Shown one piece after another: positions 11,867-24,696 of a stretch of DNA of 64,000 bases (within the stretch, counting starts at the first letter, position 1; the number at the start of each line of letters is the position of its first letter). The notes beneath the pieces were generated by a model, which worked only from the letters and a program-made list of their open reading frames with translations, had not been told where the DNA came from and ran no database searches. Source of the DNA: Oreocharis arfaki (Eukaryota; Chordata; Aves; Passeriformes; Paramythiidae); contig VZRR01008214.1 in assembly GCA_013398015.1 (NCBI GenBank), forward strand, positions 879,976 to 943,975, given 5' to 3'. A program made the position numbers and the translations under genes.

Positions 11867-12005
11867 TAAGTTTGTTTGCTTTAGTTTTGTTCATTGGAGC
11901 TGTTTGTTTGTTTGTGGCTTTTTCTATTTTTTTTGGGGGGTGGGGGGGGGTGTTGTTATATGGGGTGGTTTGTTGTTGTTGTTTTTTTTGTTTGTTTGTT
12001 TTTTT
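11867..12005 (+). repeat. G/T-rich low-complexity tract with G-runs
   Basis: The tract is made of TTTG/GTTT repeats, a T8 run, then G6-T-G9, an 11-nt spacer, GGGG and further GTT repeats. The G-runs at 11935-11965 satisfy a loose G-quadruplex pattern (four G4 tracts with loops of 1, 1 and 11). It reads as a decayed simple repeat. Confidence 0.75.
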
Positions 12006-14259
12006 ACTGTAGTTCCTGACATGTTTGACTTATAAATTATGTGTGAACTGTTTGATTTTCTTGTAGCAGAGTGGTCTGTTTTCACTGTGGCAGATGGAAT
12101 TCCAAGTTTTGGTTGCTTCCTTGGAGGTTGTTAGCACAGTCTACTCACTCTCTTTTGTTTTTCTTGGGAACGTAGCTGAACAGAAGATACCACTTTGGCT
12201 ACATTATTCAAGCAGAGTACACAGAGAAAATGTGCATGAATAGAAATTGTCATGCAATTCTCTGAGTCTTCAAGATTAAGACAGCTTCTGCAATATTATG
12301 GACTAAGGTTTAAAACTTTCTTTAAGATTCTGTAAAATTGAGCCCTTTTATTTCTGCATTATCTGCATGTCAAGACCCATCTTGTCCAGTACATGCCATT
12401 AGATCACACTATCATCTGGTTCATTACAGGAGTCTGGAAACCACATGGTTTCAACTAAACCAACCAAAATAGCAGTTCTAGTAGAACTTCTCAGAAGCAT
12501 CATAAAATTGAGCTTAAAATCTCACATTTTATTTTGGTTTGTGGAACAGAACTGGCATTGATATGAAGACATCTCATTCTGGAGGAATTCTTTGTCAAAA
12601 GTAGAACAAGCTGTTCTTGTCAAGGAGATGTTTCAATGGCTACAAATCTTACAGCTTCTTATGGAGACCTAATGGGAAGTAAAGTGAGCCTGTAGCCAAG
12701 TCATTAAGCTATTAAGTCCCTATGTGTTGCAGCATCCTTATTTATGGGATGATCAGAGTTTGAGAAAAATACAGCTTATATCATTTGTTATATTAAAGCC
12801 TCACAGTCTTTGTTAGATTAATTTATGAAAATACTTTCTAATTTCAGATTTTCAGTGGGGATTGATATAGGTATATGAAGAGCCTGTATGACCACTCAAG
12901 CAATGGTAAATTCAGCCACCGAGTTCCAGAGCACCTCTTACACATATTGCTTGTAGTCTTACTAGCCTTTCATACTACATCAGAAAATCTACTTAGCATT
13001 TCTCAAAATCCCTACTTTCCTTTCATTTCTTTGTGTTTCTGTGATTTATTTTTTATTTGGTTGCCAAAAGTTCAGTTAAGCACGATGGAGAAAGATGAAC
13101 TGGGTTGGTTTTCTGGTAATCTGTATTACTGGTTAACAAATAAACATATTACTCTTCACCTCCTTTTTATTATGAAATAATTTATTCTTACACAAGAGAG
13201 TGTTCACACGAGGCAAGCATAATATAATGGCTAGGAATGCAATTAGGTTTTAAGATTCCTACTCTGTGTATTTTTTTCCAAAATCTTTTTGTGATCCCAG
13301 ATGTTTAACAAATGAAGCACTGTCATTTCTGCACTTAGTTTCAGACTGTCTCTCGCTGGCTGATCATTTTCTTCATCACCTACTATGTACTGATGTCCTA
13401 AGTGACAGCTAGGACAATGGAAAAATGATTCATCTTTTGGTTTCCTTATGTAGTAAAATAAGTACAACAAGTAATAGCTCAGGCAAATAATTTTGAATAA
13501 TTTTGATGTCATATATTATGCAGAACCAATATTAAATTAACATTTGATTACACAAAAAATATTTCAATGAAGTACCTGTGTTCCCATTAATTATCTTCTT
13601 GTTTCTGAAACTAAGACAACATAATATCCTGATTTGCTGAACTAGGAATAAGTGCAGTAATAGTTCTGAAATGTGGGTCGCATCATTTTATGGAAAATTG
13701 TTGTTTAAGACATAATTCACAGTAATTATCCAGTGAATATTTGTCAGTGTTCCATACTTTGCTGCATACCTAATTCATGCTGATTAGGTCAAAACACATT
13801 TTTGTCTAAAGTATATTGAGAACACACTCATAGAAAGTGTAGTGGCAAAACAGGCTGAAGAGAAGGTTACTTCCAACAAAGGAACTATACATGCATTTTA
13901 AGGTAAAAATCACATTAACCAGTGTCCAGAATTTTACGCTCTGGTTGCATGTTCACATTTCTAAGTATAAAATTATATATCTTCAATTAATATAATTGGC
14001 CTAGTATAGAGAGATTTCCTGTCAATAAAGAAATTTATACCACATGTGAATGAGCTAAGATAAATTGTCTATTTCTCTCTGAGAAGGAGATTAAATAGCA
14101 TGAAGAAAATTCATGAGAACAAGCAACTGGCCTCACCACAGCCATGGGCTCCAGAGAATAATATAAAGTGACAAAAACAATTAAAGAATATCAAGAGCTG
14201 ATAGTCGAGGAGCCAGTTAAGGTGAATATTTCATATCATTCCTAAGCATCCAGAAGACA

Positions 14260-14600
14260 CTGATGAGTATATATTTATATATGCTGGGTGTATAGTTATG
14301 CATACACAGAGTATATAGATACTATAAAATAAATAATAAACCAGATATATCCACACACACATCTAATTTAAAATCAAGCCAATTGCAGTGAGATTTTCCT
14401 TATTCATTTTAACAGAAAGCCAAACTATACACAATATAGAATATATACTATATAAATATTTTATTTATAACTAGTACACTACTACATACAGCAGAGGTAG
14501 CATATGCATTATGTAGGCTATATATAGAGCACATATTCTAATATATATACAATATCTAAATGTTTATATATACTCATATATTCTTTTAGTTATATGGCTA
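14260..14600. repeat. AT-rich TATA-type degenerate simple repeat
   Basis: Repeated TATATA, ATATAT and TATAT words are interspersed with short non-repetitive spacers (for example 14268-14285, 14447-14470, 14519-14585). It looks like several eroded (TA)n microsatellites. No origin-like or other function can be assigned. Confidence 0.5.
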
Positions 14601-15397
14601 AGTCAATTTTGCAAGTAGAGTACCCTCATAAAACGTTTATTGCTTCAACTTATGTTTGCCATATGTTGATCCATAAAAGTAATAAGCATATCCAATGTCT
14701 CAAGTAACATGCTATGTTTCATGTTAAAATAATAGAAAAAGGTACTGTAACAAATGCCATAATATTAGTAGACATCTATAGCAATCTGAATTATTAGCCT
14801 CGTATTTTAAAAAAATCTTTAAAACTTTTAATGATCCTTTTAGTGTAGAAACATAATTCTGTTCTTCATGCTTTAACTCTATTCTTCCATTCTAAAAATG
14901 TTAATAGTTTCATTGTACCACAATAAAAATAGCCACCTACATGGCACTGTCTTTTATCATAGTTCTTGTTACCTCTACTAGTAAGACTGGGATACCTGCC
15001 TATATGGGATGTCATGACCCTGACATAGCTAGCTTTATTTTCTCAACTAAACTTAGATTTTACAAAGGTGCAAGAGATCTGAACCCTACTCTTATGAAGC
15101 ACAGAAATATGCAACAGAAAGTAATGTGCTACAAGCCTTCTTTTATCTATTCTTTCCCACTTTTTAACATACTTGGTTATTAGAAAACAAACCAAAATTT
15201 TCTTCCTTTCCATGTATGAAATTGGCAGAATATGATGCTTTATGATAAAGCATTTTCTTCTTTACAGTGCTTTTAACTGCTGCTTCCTTAGTAAGTACAA
15301 AAGGTGAAAAACAACAACAAAAAAAGAGATTTAAAAAAAGCATTATCAGCCAAATCTTTCCCTAGCTGAGACACTAGAGAGGGAAAAGTTAATACAT

Positions 15398-15453
15398 CTG
15401 CTGTTGGACTTTATGACCTTAAGGGTCTTTCTAACCTAGTGATTCTATGATTC
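15398..15453 (+). mobile_element. CR1 LINE 3' terminus, very short sense fragment
   Basis: It reads GTTGGACTTTATGACCTTAA, then GGGTCTTTCTAACC, and ends in GATTCTATGATTC. The last part is the CR1 3' tail octamer repeat (ATTCTATG). Only about 56 bp are preserved. Confidence 0.8.
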
Positions 15454-16059
15454 AATGCTGTGTGCAGTGTGAACAATATGAAGAAATTCTAGGGCATCCA
15501 TATAGCAGTTGTAAGTGATACCGTAATACCAATCATAAAGGAGAGCAGATGGTCAGATCTGTTTTGTAGTCATAAAAAGGTTCATGAAAGTCAGTAAGAA
15601 AATACTAATTCCAGTCTTTGGGAGGTTTTGAAATTTCAGAGGCTTTTTCAGAGTTAAAGAGGACATACATGTCCAACTAAAATCACAATCTGCATATTAC
15701 TCTCCTGAGAATGCTTGCTGTCCACAAATACCTGCAGACCTTGACTTCTAGAGTCTAGGTGCTGAGACTCTCTAAGTACTAAATTCTGGGGGAAAAAAAG
15801 ATTTTTTTTTGTGGGAATTTTGTCTCTTGGGAAGAGGAGTCTATATAACTCATGTTAGATATAGAAACAAAATTATAATTTCTCAGAACTTAAATATACA
15901 TATTAAACTCTCAGTATTTCTTTCTAGTCAATTTTTAACACTCCAAGTTCAGACTTTTCTTAACTATTGTGCAACAATGGAAAGCTGCAGTTACCATAGC
16001 CAGGAATATTACAATCAGGTAGGAAAAAATTTCAGGCTATTGAAATAATTCATTCTCCA
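15454..16059. other. Intergenic DNA, nothing recognised
   Basis: AT-rich unique-looking sequence between two CR1 copies. The ORF at 15809-16048 shows no family features. Confidence 0.5.
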
Positions 16060-17220
16060 TCAGAGAATCACAGGATTATATTATCATAGAGTAATTGGGG
16101 GTAGAAGGAACCTCAGAAGCTTTATCTAAAGTTTCTCAGGTAACCATTCAATTGGTTCTTAAAAATCTCAGTGAATGGAAACTGCACAACTTTTCTTTTA
16201 ACCTCTTTTACTTCCTAACTGTCCTCATTGGAGAAGAGTTTCTTTGTCTGTAAGGGTGGAGTTGCTCGTGAATTTTGGCTGTTGTTTCTTGTCTTCCTGA
16301 CGTATTGCTGCAAAAATTTTGACTCTTGTCTTCTTGAGGATGCCTTTGCAGGTATTTGGAAGACTGGCATTACATCCTCCCTGCAAAGTTTTCTTTTCTC
16401 TAGGCTAAATGAACTCAGGTCTCTGAATCCCCACAAAACAAAATTTGCAGCCTCCAAACTTCTTGGCGGCCAAGCCAATCTATCAACATCTTTCTTGTCT
16501 TGAAAGTGTCTAGACTGGCTGCAGCATTCTAGGTGATGTCTAGCAAATGTTGAGTAAAAAGGAAATCCCTCATTCCACTATCTGTATTACTATTTAGTCA
16601 GGCAAGAATTCCTTTGGCCCAGTGCTGTGGAGCACACTGATGGCTCATAATCAGCTTGCCGCTTGCTGCAACTCCCAGAGCTTTTTCAGGAGAACTTTCT
16701 TCCCCTGCTGCTAGTCTCCAGCTTGTATTGTACCCAGAGGAATGTCTTTTCTAGGTGCAAGATAGCCTATTTGTTCTTGACTATTTTCATAAGGTTCCTG
16801 TAATTGTATATGAGGTCCTTTTGGATGGCAGAACTGCCCTCAGCAGTATTGTCTGTTCTTTCACTCATACATTGTCATTTTAAAATTTGCTGAGAATTCA
16901 GTCTGTCAGCTCCTCTAGATCACTGAAATGGATATTAAACAGGACAGGTTCCTGAACGGACCTATGAGGAATACCACCAGACCCCTCGGTTAGGTTAAAA
17001 CTCTGCTTTGATCCTGACCTCCCAAACAATATTTTTAATTCATGTAGTTATCCACACATTCAAACTATAATGTCTTAACTTAGGTACAGGAATGCTTTGG
17101 GGCACTTTAAAGACTTACTAAAGTTTAGATAAATGACATTAGTACTCTTCCCTCACTCACTGCAAATATAGTCAATTTTTGTTATAAAAGGCAATCCATT
17201 TATTTGGGCAATATTCTTAC
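16060..17220 (-). mobile_element. CR1 LINE, antisense, old diverged copy
   Basis: It begins with an AGAATCACAGGATTATA-like antisense CR1 3' end. It then follows CR1 order on the minus strand: 3' UTR, the region matching GGTATTTGGAAGACTGGCAT, GATATTAAACAGGACAGG, and on into the reverse-transcriptase domain. Divergence is high and all frames are broken. The 5' boundary near 17220 is approximate. Confidence 0.75.
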
Positions 17221-17271
17221 TACAGGGGTGATCAAATACACTTAAGGGCTGCCCAAATACACTTAAGGCCA

Positions 17272-17534
17272 GTTATTCTTGGAGTACCTGGCCTCCTCAC
17301 CTGGAAGACAGAGATGGAGAGCAGAATGAAGCCCCCATAATCCAAGGGGAAATGGTCGCTGATCTGATCCACCACTTAGACACACACAAGGCTGTGGGGC
17401 TTGATGGAATTCACCCAAAGGTACTGAGGGAGCTGGCAGAAGTGCTCGGTGAGCCACTTTCAATAATTTGCCAGCAATCCTGTCTCACTGGGGAGGTCCC
17501 AGTTGAGTGGAGGCTAACAAATGTGGCAGCCATC
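17272..17534 (+). mobile_element. CR1 LINE ORF2 fragment, sense, left half of a split copy
   Basis: In the + frame from 17352 it encodes VGLDGIHPKVLRELAEVLGE followed by PLSIICQQSCLTGEVPVEW, the conserved N-terminal fingers of the CR1 reverse transcriptase. The copy stops at 17534, at the CCATC duplication flanking the LTR insertion. It continues in the same frame at 18358. It is a 5'-truncated, dead copy. Confidence 0.9.
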
Positions 17535-18352
17535 TGTTATGAATCGGTTTAAACACAGAAGAGCAAAGAAAACTAAGCCTCTGTGAATAAAACTGAAAGA
17601 ACTCTGAAGGTTTGAAATACTCCCAAAAAACAAGATAAAGACCAAATGAGATTAAATTTTGATGCCAGAAAATTGATACATTTTTATTTAATAGTAAAAG
17701 AGGCAAAGAGAAAGAAAGAGAGAAGTAGAGAAAAGATAGAAAAAGCTATGGTTACTTTAAAAAGCGTAGGATAGGTCACCACCACACTGTGCTNNNNNNN
17801 NNNNNNNNNNNNNNNNNNNNNNNNNNNNNNNNNNNNNNNNNNNGGGGAAGGGAAGCAGTTTCTGCCTTTTATTCTGCCATTTGATGTGTCTTATCGGCCT
17901 TCTCCGAGTTCGGGAACAGTTTGGTTGGAATGTGGCAGCCCATCCTCCAAAAAGTGGTGCCCAATGGCTACAGCCAAACCTCGGTCCACTCATGGTGCTC
18001 TCGCCACAGACCTCAGGAGCAGGGATGGGGGTCCCACAACTCACTCATGACTTCGGTCCAGGGGTGCAGGATCGGGGGGTTCTCCCCAGGCGGGCAGCGT
18101 TGGCTCCAGGAGGCCTCAGGGCGTCCCACAGCAGGTGATGGTAGTGGGAGGAAAGGCAAAGGTTAGGGATTCTGCCCCTCGCTTTCCCCTCCACATTTTG
18201 CACCATTTTCAACTCCTTTTTCATGGGCCTCCAGGTGGGCTACTCACAGTCCATCCCGCACACAGTTTTCAGGTGTTCAAGAGTGATTATGATAAGCAGA
18301 CATAATGACAAAGCATTTTTTGAAACCTTCCTCTTATTATCAGGCTCCTACA
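17535..18352 (-). mobile_element. Solo LTR (endogenous retrovirus) inserted in CR1, with 5-bp target duplication
   Basis: The element begins TGTTATGAATC and ends GGCTCCTACA, so it has the TG...CA ends of an LTR. It is flanked by the direct repeat CCATC at 17530-17534 and 18353-18357. On the minus strand it has a pyrimidine-rich tract followed by an AATAAA (complement of 17683-17688), which orients the LTR as minus; a second minus-strand AATAAA is at about 17868-17873. The inner end (17535-17750) is related to 54613-54832. The copy is 818 bp as written, including a 50-N gap at 17794-17843 whose true length is unknown. No gag, pol or env sequence is present. A 5-bp duplication does not by itself settle the retroviral class. 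Confidence 0.9.
17794..17843. other. Assembly gap of 50 N inside the LTR
   Basis: Fifty consecutive N characters. The round number suggests a placeholder, so LTR length and any ORF crossing it are unreliable. Confidence 0.98.
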
Positions 18353-18481
18353 CCATCTACAAGAAGGGCTGGAAGGAGGATACAGGGAAGTATAGGCCTG
18401 TGAGTCTGACTTTGGTTCAGGGGAAAGTCATGGGGATGATCATCTTGAGCACCATCATGTGGCACGTACAAGAAAATCATG
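18353..18481 (+). mobile_element. CR1 LINE ORF2 fragment, sense, right half of the split copy
   Basis: It starts with the CCATC duplication and continues YKKGWKEDTGKYRPVSLT in the frame of the left half, the conserved reverse-transcriptase stretch immediately following in CR1. Removing the LTR and one CCATC restores the frame across the junction. It ends at 18481, where an LTR fragment begins. Confidence 0.9.
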
Positions 18482-18765
18482 TGTGGCAGGTTGACCTCGG
18501 ATGGATGTCAGGTGCCCACCAAAGCCACTGTATTACTCCACGCTTCACCTGGTCGGGGAAGAAGATACAACAAGAAGTTTGTGGGTTGAGATAAGAACAG
18601 CGAGAGATCATTCCCCTAATACCAAGAACAAGTAGCAAAGAAGACAGACTTGATTCAGAGAAAATTAGTCTATTAAGAATCATTAAGCATTGAATAATGT
18701 GAAATAAAAACTAAATTTTAAAGCTTAAACACCTGATTCCTTCTACTTTCCCACCTTGTTATTCC
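18482..18765 (-). mobile_element. Avian LTR fragment, antisense
   Basis: It starts TGTGGCAGGTTGACCTCGGA and continues GGTGCCCACCAAAGCC, GTGGGTTGAGATAAGAACAG and AGAGATCATTCCCCTAATACC. I recognise this as the antisense end of a common avian (ERVL-like) LTR. The far end is diverged and fades near 18760, so it is truncated. No target duplication could be confirmed. Family assignment is from memory. Confidence 0.7.
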
Positions 18766-19778
18766 AAACTGTCACTAGTAAATATACTTGGAAATGATAA
18801 AAATATTTAGAGTTATTTTTTCAGCCTCACAAAATAATAGCCCTCATTGTTATACCATCTAGGCAGCATACTTGCTTGTTTATTCGAGACATGCAACATT
18901 AAGCTTTAGGGGAATCTGCAGAACTAGGCAAGAGAAAAAGCTGAAGTAAAAAATTTTAAAAAACAGAACAAACAACTGAGACAAAAATAAACCATGGCAG
19001 ACTGACAATTTTACTTTTGTGACTATAGCGTACCTGTCTATTCCCATCACCCAGATTCTTATTTTGCTCTTGAGTTGGTAGCATGTGAAAACTGGGTAGC
19101 ATTATATGAAATCAAGTACATAAGTTAGACATAGTCCTAGAGAAAGAGGCTTCCACACAGTATAAGTGGAAAGTTTTTTTCTAAATAACTGAGAGCATTT
19201 TCTTTTAAGAAAAAAACATAAAATCTTTTAAAGTTCATTAGAAAAGTTTTTAGATGGAAACAGTTATTAAACACAATACAGCACAGTAGGAAGCTAAAAT
19301 CACTAACTGTATTGCAAGGATTTTTATTAATTTCTGATATTCTTCCTCAAATTTTTAAGGTGGAATAAATTATTCAGGTAAGATAACACATTTATGTAAT
19401 TTTTTAGACCAGTATACGAATAAATCCTGACGTACAGCAAAAATGATAGAAGAAAACCACGTCTAGGGAATCTTGTACAGTGCTTGTGAGATGAATGAAG
19501 GGATGTATTTTTCCTGTTTCTTCAAGCTGTTCAATACTGAGTCTTATTTTTCTAGTAACAAGAGAGGCTTAGAGGATGAAAAATGTGTCAGTTATATTTG
19601 AGGGGCCAGAAGTTCTTAAATAGGAGTTTTGTCTCAAAAAGAAAAAAAAAAGGCTATTTGATTATTTTTCTGTTTACATAACATTACTCATTCTGTACAC
19701 CGTCTAATGCCTCAGTGAGGGAGGTTTTCAATCTCCAAACATGTGTTACAGTGAGTAGAATGAGAAAAAATCAAGGGA
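18766..19778. other. Intergenic DNA, nothing recognised
   Basis: AT-rich sequence with no gene, transposon or repeat that I can name. Confidence 0.5.
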
Positions 19779-19965
19779 CCTGTTCTTCACTGGAACAGGT
19801 TGCCCAGAGAAGTTGTGGATGCCTCATCCCTGGAAGTGTTCAAGGCCAGGCTGGACGGAGCTCTGAGCAACCTGGTCTAGTGGGAGGTGTCACTGCCCAT
19901 GGCAGAGAGCATGGAACTAGATGATCTTTAACGTTTCTTCTAATCATAACCATTCTATGAGTCTT
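19779..19965 (+). mobile_element. CR1 LINE 3'-end fragment, sense
   Basis: It matches the CR1 3' UTR: CTGGAACAGGTTGCCCAGAG, GAAGTGTTCAAGGCCAGGCT, GAGCAACCTGGTCTAGTGGG, and a worn CATTCTATGAG end. It is 5'-truncated. Confidence 0.9.
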
Positions 19966-22656
19966 TGTCTCTACAATTCTCTTAAGACAGGAAGTGCTAG
20001 GGTTCAACTGACACTGTAAAATCAAACAGCCTGAAGATGTTCTTGTCTTGTTTGTCTCATTACTCTGGGAGTATATACAGACAATGTCTTCTTATAACAT
20101 CTTATTTAACTTTGGCATTATATCTAGGGCAACACAGAATTGCACATGTTTGATGGGAGTGCAGGTGGAATATAATTTCCTTGCTGCTGTCATCAGGAAG
20201 ATAAATCAGCCACAACGATTTTACCACATTTTACAGCCTATAAATTAGCAAAGAATATTGAGGAAATATATTTAAACAGTAAGATTTTTACCAGAAGTAA
20301 TTACATCAAATCAAATTAGAAACAAAATAGATGCAGTTAAACAATCTCATGAACTAGTTATTGGTCTAAGAGTCAAAAACCACCACATATTATGGACTGG
20401 AGATGTTAATTTTTCCTGTTTTCTATTTGGATTATCTTGCAGCTGAGTTCCTTGTGTCCCTGAGAAAAGAATGGTATTTCACCAATTGCTCTTAAACTAG
20501 CAGCCTACATATAAACCACTTTAGAAAACACAGAGTCTGGTTTAGATGGCTGTTTAAATGTTTGCTTTTCTCCATGCCAAATGCACCTCTTGGCAGATCT
20601 CATCACTGAAGAGCAGCTGAAGAGTCATCCAGTAGAAATCATGAGACACAGATATCCCTCAGTGGGGAAGTCCCACGCATGCCTTACTTGCAATGTGTAT
20701 GAAATGCATCTATCAGCTCTTGCAGCTAAATCCCACGGCCCACTCAGCAGATGGCACAATGACAAAGCCTCTCCTGGAAAGACTCCACGTTTGTATAGCA
20801 AAGGCTGATGTGGTACGCAGAAAAATGGAAGTGCCTGCATTGCTCTTTGCTAATGGTCTCTAAGTAGTGAACTGACTCGAGGACACACAGGGCAAAGAAT
20901 AAATTGTCTTTTGTCCAATATTCTATGTTAAGATTTTTATTTAACACTGGGAGAATTGCACCATTTTGAAACCAACAAACTCTGCTTCCAGAAAAGCAAA
21001 AAAATTATGAAAGTATACATTGTTCGTGCTTAGAAAAGATTAGAAGATCCATGGTAAACCATTGCCACAGCTTTAGCTTATGAGACAGAAGGCTGTGGAG
21101 TTTTTGTGAGTTTTGTTTTGTTTTGTTTAATCTTCCTTCACTGAGTAACCTTTCCTGAGAAAACAGATCTTTAGTTTTGCTTCATGTAGGTGTGATCCTG
21201 AAAGCTCTGAACTTTTATGACAGTGTCTCCACTCCTCTTGACTTCTTCCACAGTGGCAACTGAAGAATGATGCTGACCACCCACAGTGTTTTTAAGATTA
21301 GAGAAAAAATTTCAAAAGTTCATAGGGCGTAGACAGATGCATTTTTTTGCCTGTGCTAAGAAAGATAATAAACAAAAGAAATGTCTGTCATAGAAAATCA
21401 TGAAGAAAAAAATCGTAGTTGCATGAACAAATGTCCCATTCTGGTTAACGGAACTGTACTTCCTCATTGATTTGGCACATTCTGTATTCATTTCTGGATC
21501 ACATCAGGAAATCTAGCCCACTGGAGACAACAGAGGGAAAAGCAAAGAAAGGGATTCACTGAACAGGGAAGAAACTTCAGGCAAAAATTTAGGGGTTATG
21601 GGGTGACAAAAGATGTCCACTAAATTCTGTCCAAGAGCAAGATTAATAACTTATTATAGTAAAAAGTACCATAAGAAAAGTGTCTGTCTTCACAGGGCTA
21701 CAGACATGAATTTTTCCAAACTCTGAAATATGAAACTTTATAATTCAATTCATGTCCTCATAGAAAAACAGTTATTTTACAAAATTGTGGATAAAGTAAC
21801 ACATAGAGCATTCATTTGTACCGAATATATCAAGAAATATATTTTATTTCAATAAATACAGACATTTAAAACAAACAGTTTTGAATTAATCTGGAGAAAA
21901 AAGTATCAGAGAAAAAGATAATCAGAGAAAAATAAATTACAAGGAGCTGGGGACTTTGCTGATCAAATGGTTTGGCATCCCTTTCAGAGAGGTATCTAAA
22001 CAATTTCAGCATTTAAGATACCAGGAAAATCTTTGCTTACTGTGACTGTGAAAAAGGAATGTATCATTGCAGATCAAATACATCCTTTTGTCTGAGAACC
22101 TTGAAAGAGAATAAAGTGATTAGAAGGTTTACTGCAATGTTTTTTTACTTTTGTGAAACCCAGGAATGCATTAAGCAGGAGTCCTTGAAATACAGTAAAG
22201 ATCTCCATCGAGATATCTAGGCAATATTTCTTCATTAATTATCAATTATGTTGATAGTAAGTAGCATGGTTCTAAGCACTCCTTCTGCAGCAAAGGACCC
22301 AAATACTTGTTTCTTCACGGAAATTTCCGATTTTTATTGTTTTCCATTCTGTATGTGTTAGAATGCCTACGGTGTCACATTAAACAAATATTCCTGAATG
22401 AAATAAATCTTTGCAAATTTCCCTTCCTCCTTCTCCCATTCCCCAAAAATTCGAGCAGTAGATCAGAAAAAGTATAGAGAACAGCATCATTCTTTCTCCC
22501 CCATACACACTATTTTTCACACCAAACTGGCTGACTGTAGTCAGGAATGGTTAGAGTGCTAAGTAAAAGAAATAGATAATAGACTGATTAGAGTAATTTT
22601 GTTTGGAGAATTTTAGAATTCTCAGTTATAATGATAAATCCCTGCAATGTTACCTC

Positions 22657-22692
22657 ATTATTATTGTTATTGTTATTACCATTATTATCACT
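22657..22692 (+). repeat. (ATT)n/(GTT)n microsatellite, imperfect
   Basis: TTATTATTGTTATTGTTATT followed by ACCATTATTATCA. It is an imperfect trinucleotide run of about 36 bp, and a similar TTATTATT tract recurs at 22905-22935. Confidence 0.8.
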
Positions 22693-24660
22693 GCATTTCC
22701 TTAACAGATGGGGAAGTTACCAGACAGTTTTATGTAACTGGATGCTTAGAATGGGTAAGTACATAAAGCAAAGCACACAATGTCAGATGGAATAGCTGTC
22801 AAAACACCGCAATGCTGGATTATCTGATGTCTATAGAGACATTGCAAGATTCCTAAAAGAAACTTTTAAAAGAATATAAAAAAAAAAACTTTTAAAATTT
22901 CTATTATAATTCTTATTATTATTTCTTATTATTATAATTTCTCTTTTCTGGCCTTCTTTAAGCAAGTTATGAAATCACTGATCATTCTTTAAAAAATAGC
23001 TCAGTGAGTTAATTTCTGTTAGTTTAACTCTTTACTGGTGACTTCAGAAGTAGAAAGACCCTAATTGTGCATAATTTGAAGTAACGATTTTGTGTTATAC
23101 AATATAGATGAGAATTTCATGTGAAGGCATTTGTCTTTCATCATAAAGAATCTCCTAATATTAGGGAGAATTAAGGTTCCCTCTGCCATTTTTGAGGTTT
23201 AACCATAGGATTCTGTGCTTTACTGAACTAATCAGTGGAAGTAGAGAATTAAAAATCCAAACAAAAATCAGTTTTGATCAAGCATCATGCAATATTTAAT
23301 TTTCTAATTAAATATCTTAAATATTAATATGTTAAATATCCAACAAAGGCCGCACATGTCACAGAAATTGCTTTGGTAATAGATAATGTGACAGGCTGCT
23401 AACACAGTTATACAAACCTGTTGTTTACTTATTATTTAAAAAAAAGGTTCTCTCTGGAGAGTGGAAAACCTTATTGTGCACAGTGGTGAGTTGGAATTAT
23501 CAGATGAAACAGTAATATGCAGCTTCCTAGTGACTTAAGAATGAACAAGAAAAAGCAATTTTGTGAAATACTGTCTTGTTTGAACAAATGACTTCATGAG
23601 TGAAAAAGCTGCAAAGCTTACAAAAGCCTCATGTATGACTGAGGCATAAAAATCTATTAGATAGCATTGTTCTTTAAAAATAATTTCAGTGCAACTTGTT
23701 CAGTAAATGAACGGATCTGTAAGACTGATGGCAATAAACGAGTACATCAGAAACTTGTTTCAAATTGTCACGTCACTAAACTAACCAAAATAAATTTCTC
23801 TGCCATAAAAAAATGATTCCGCATTTTTTGAAAGCAGATTAATATGGTTCTTTTAGGTACACTGTCTAGTGCATGCTTCATGGGAAAACATACCTTGAGT
23901 ATTTTAATACATAAATATACAGGAAAATAATTTACCTTGTAGCAAGATGACTGGTAATTAACCTTGTCTTGCTTTGTGCACTAATATAGGTTGGTCTCGG
24001 AATCTTACTGTTCTCTACTCACACATAATGAATAAACCAACTAGTAACAGATCAACTAATTACTACATACTTCGCTAAAAACACAGATTTGTGAGACAAA
24101 AGATTTATTAAGGCAAATTACTTCTAAAAGAATTTAGCATTTAGAAAAATAGCTAATAAATTTATTATAAAATGTTGATCCAAATAAGTGAAATGACAAA
24201 AAATAATGACAAAAGCTAAATTAAAGATCCCAGATGGGTGTCAATTTCAAAAATTTTTAGGAAAATTGTATACAACTACTACAATAAAAAACAAAATGCC
24301 TTATTTTACTAAGAGACAGGAATAGTCATCCTGGGAAGTACTTATACTGTTAGATAAGTAAAATGACACAGGTCTTCTGAAGTGTAAGATTCTCATCAAC
24401 TTTTGGAGATGGTTAATGAGGAATTAATGTAAAGACTGCATAGATTATATTATGATGTACCATAAGACCTGTGGTATATTCTCCTGTAATGCAGCTAAAT
24501 TCAAAACTGGCATGCAAAAACCTGAAAATCCTTTATTCAGATTTGTCATATTTATTTGCATAACCCACATTACCTTTTGATTAAACTTTTCCATAGAGTA
24601 TTTGTAGAATCGAGATTTTTCACCCTGTGCTAGATTTTGTTGTTCAAAGCTCAAAAGCCC

Positions 24661-24696
24661 CTGATAAATTTCTGATAAAGGTCTGATAAATTTCTC
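24661..24696 (+). repeat. Short tandem CTGATAAA repeat
   Basis: Three copies of CTGATAAA are separated by TTT and GGT spacers, with ATTTCT following the first and third copies. This is a small local duplication. Confidence 0.7.

Larger units (their letters stand above)
10813..15397. other. Intergenic DNA downstream of CSMD3, mostly featureless
   Basis: AT-rich, with no gene or recognisable transposon. It contains a G/T-rich low-complexity tract (11867-12005) and an AT-rich TATA-repeat stretch (14260-14600). ORFs at 12875-13180 (+) and 13243-13512 (-) have no recognisable domain, no splice context and composition like their surroundings, so I do not call them genes. Confidence 0.6.

Noticed and set aside
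12875..13180. 101-codon ORF in intergenic DNA
   Set aside because: No domain, no splice or promoter context, and composition like its surroundings.
17757..18044. 95-codon minus-strand ORF crossing the N gap
   Set aside because: It contains untranslatable N and lies entirely within the LTR.
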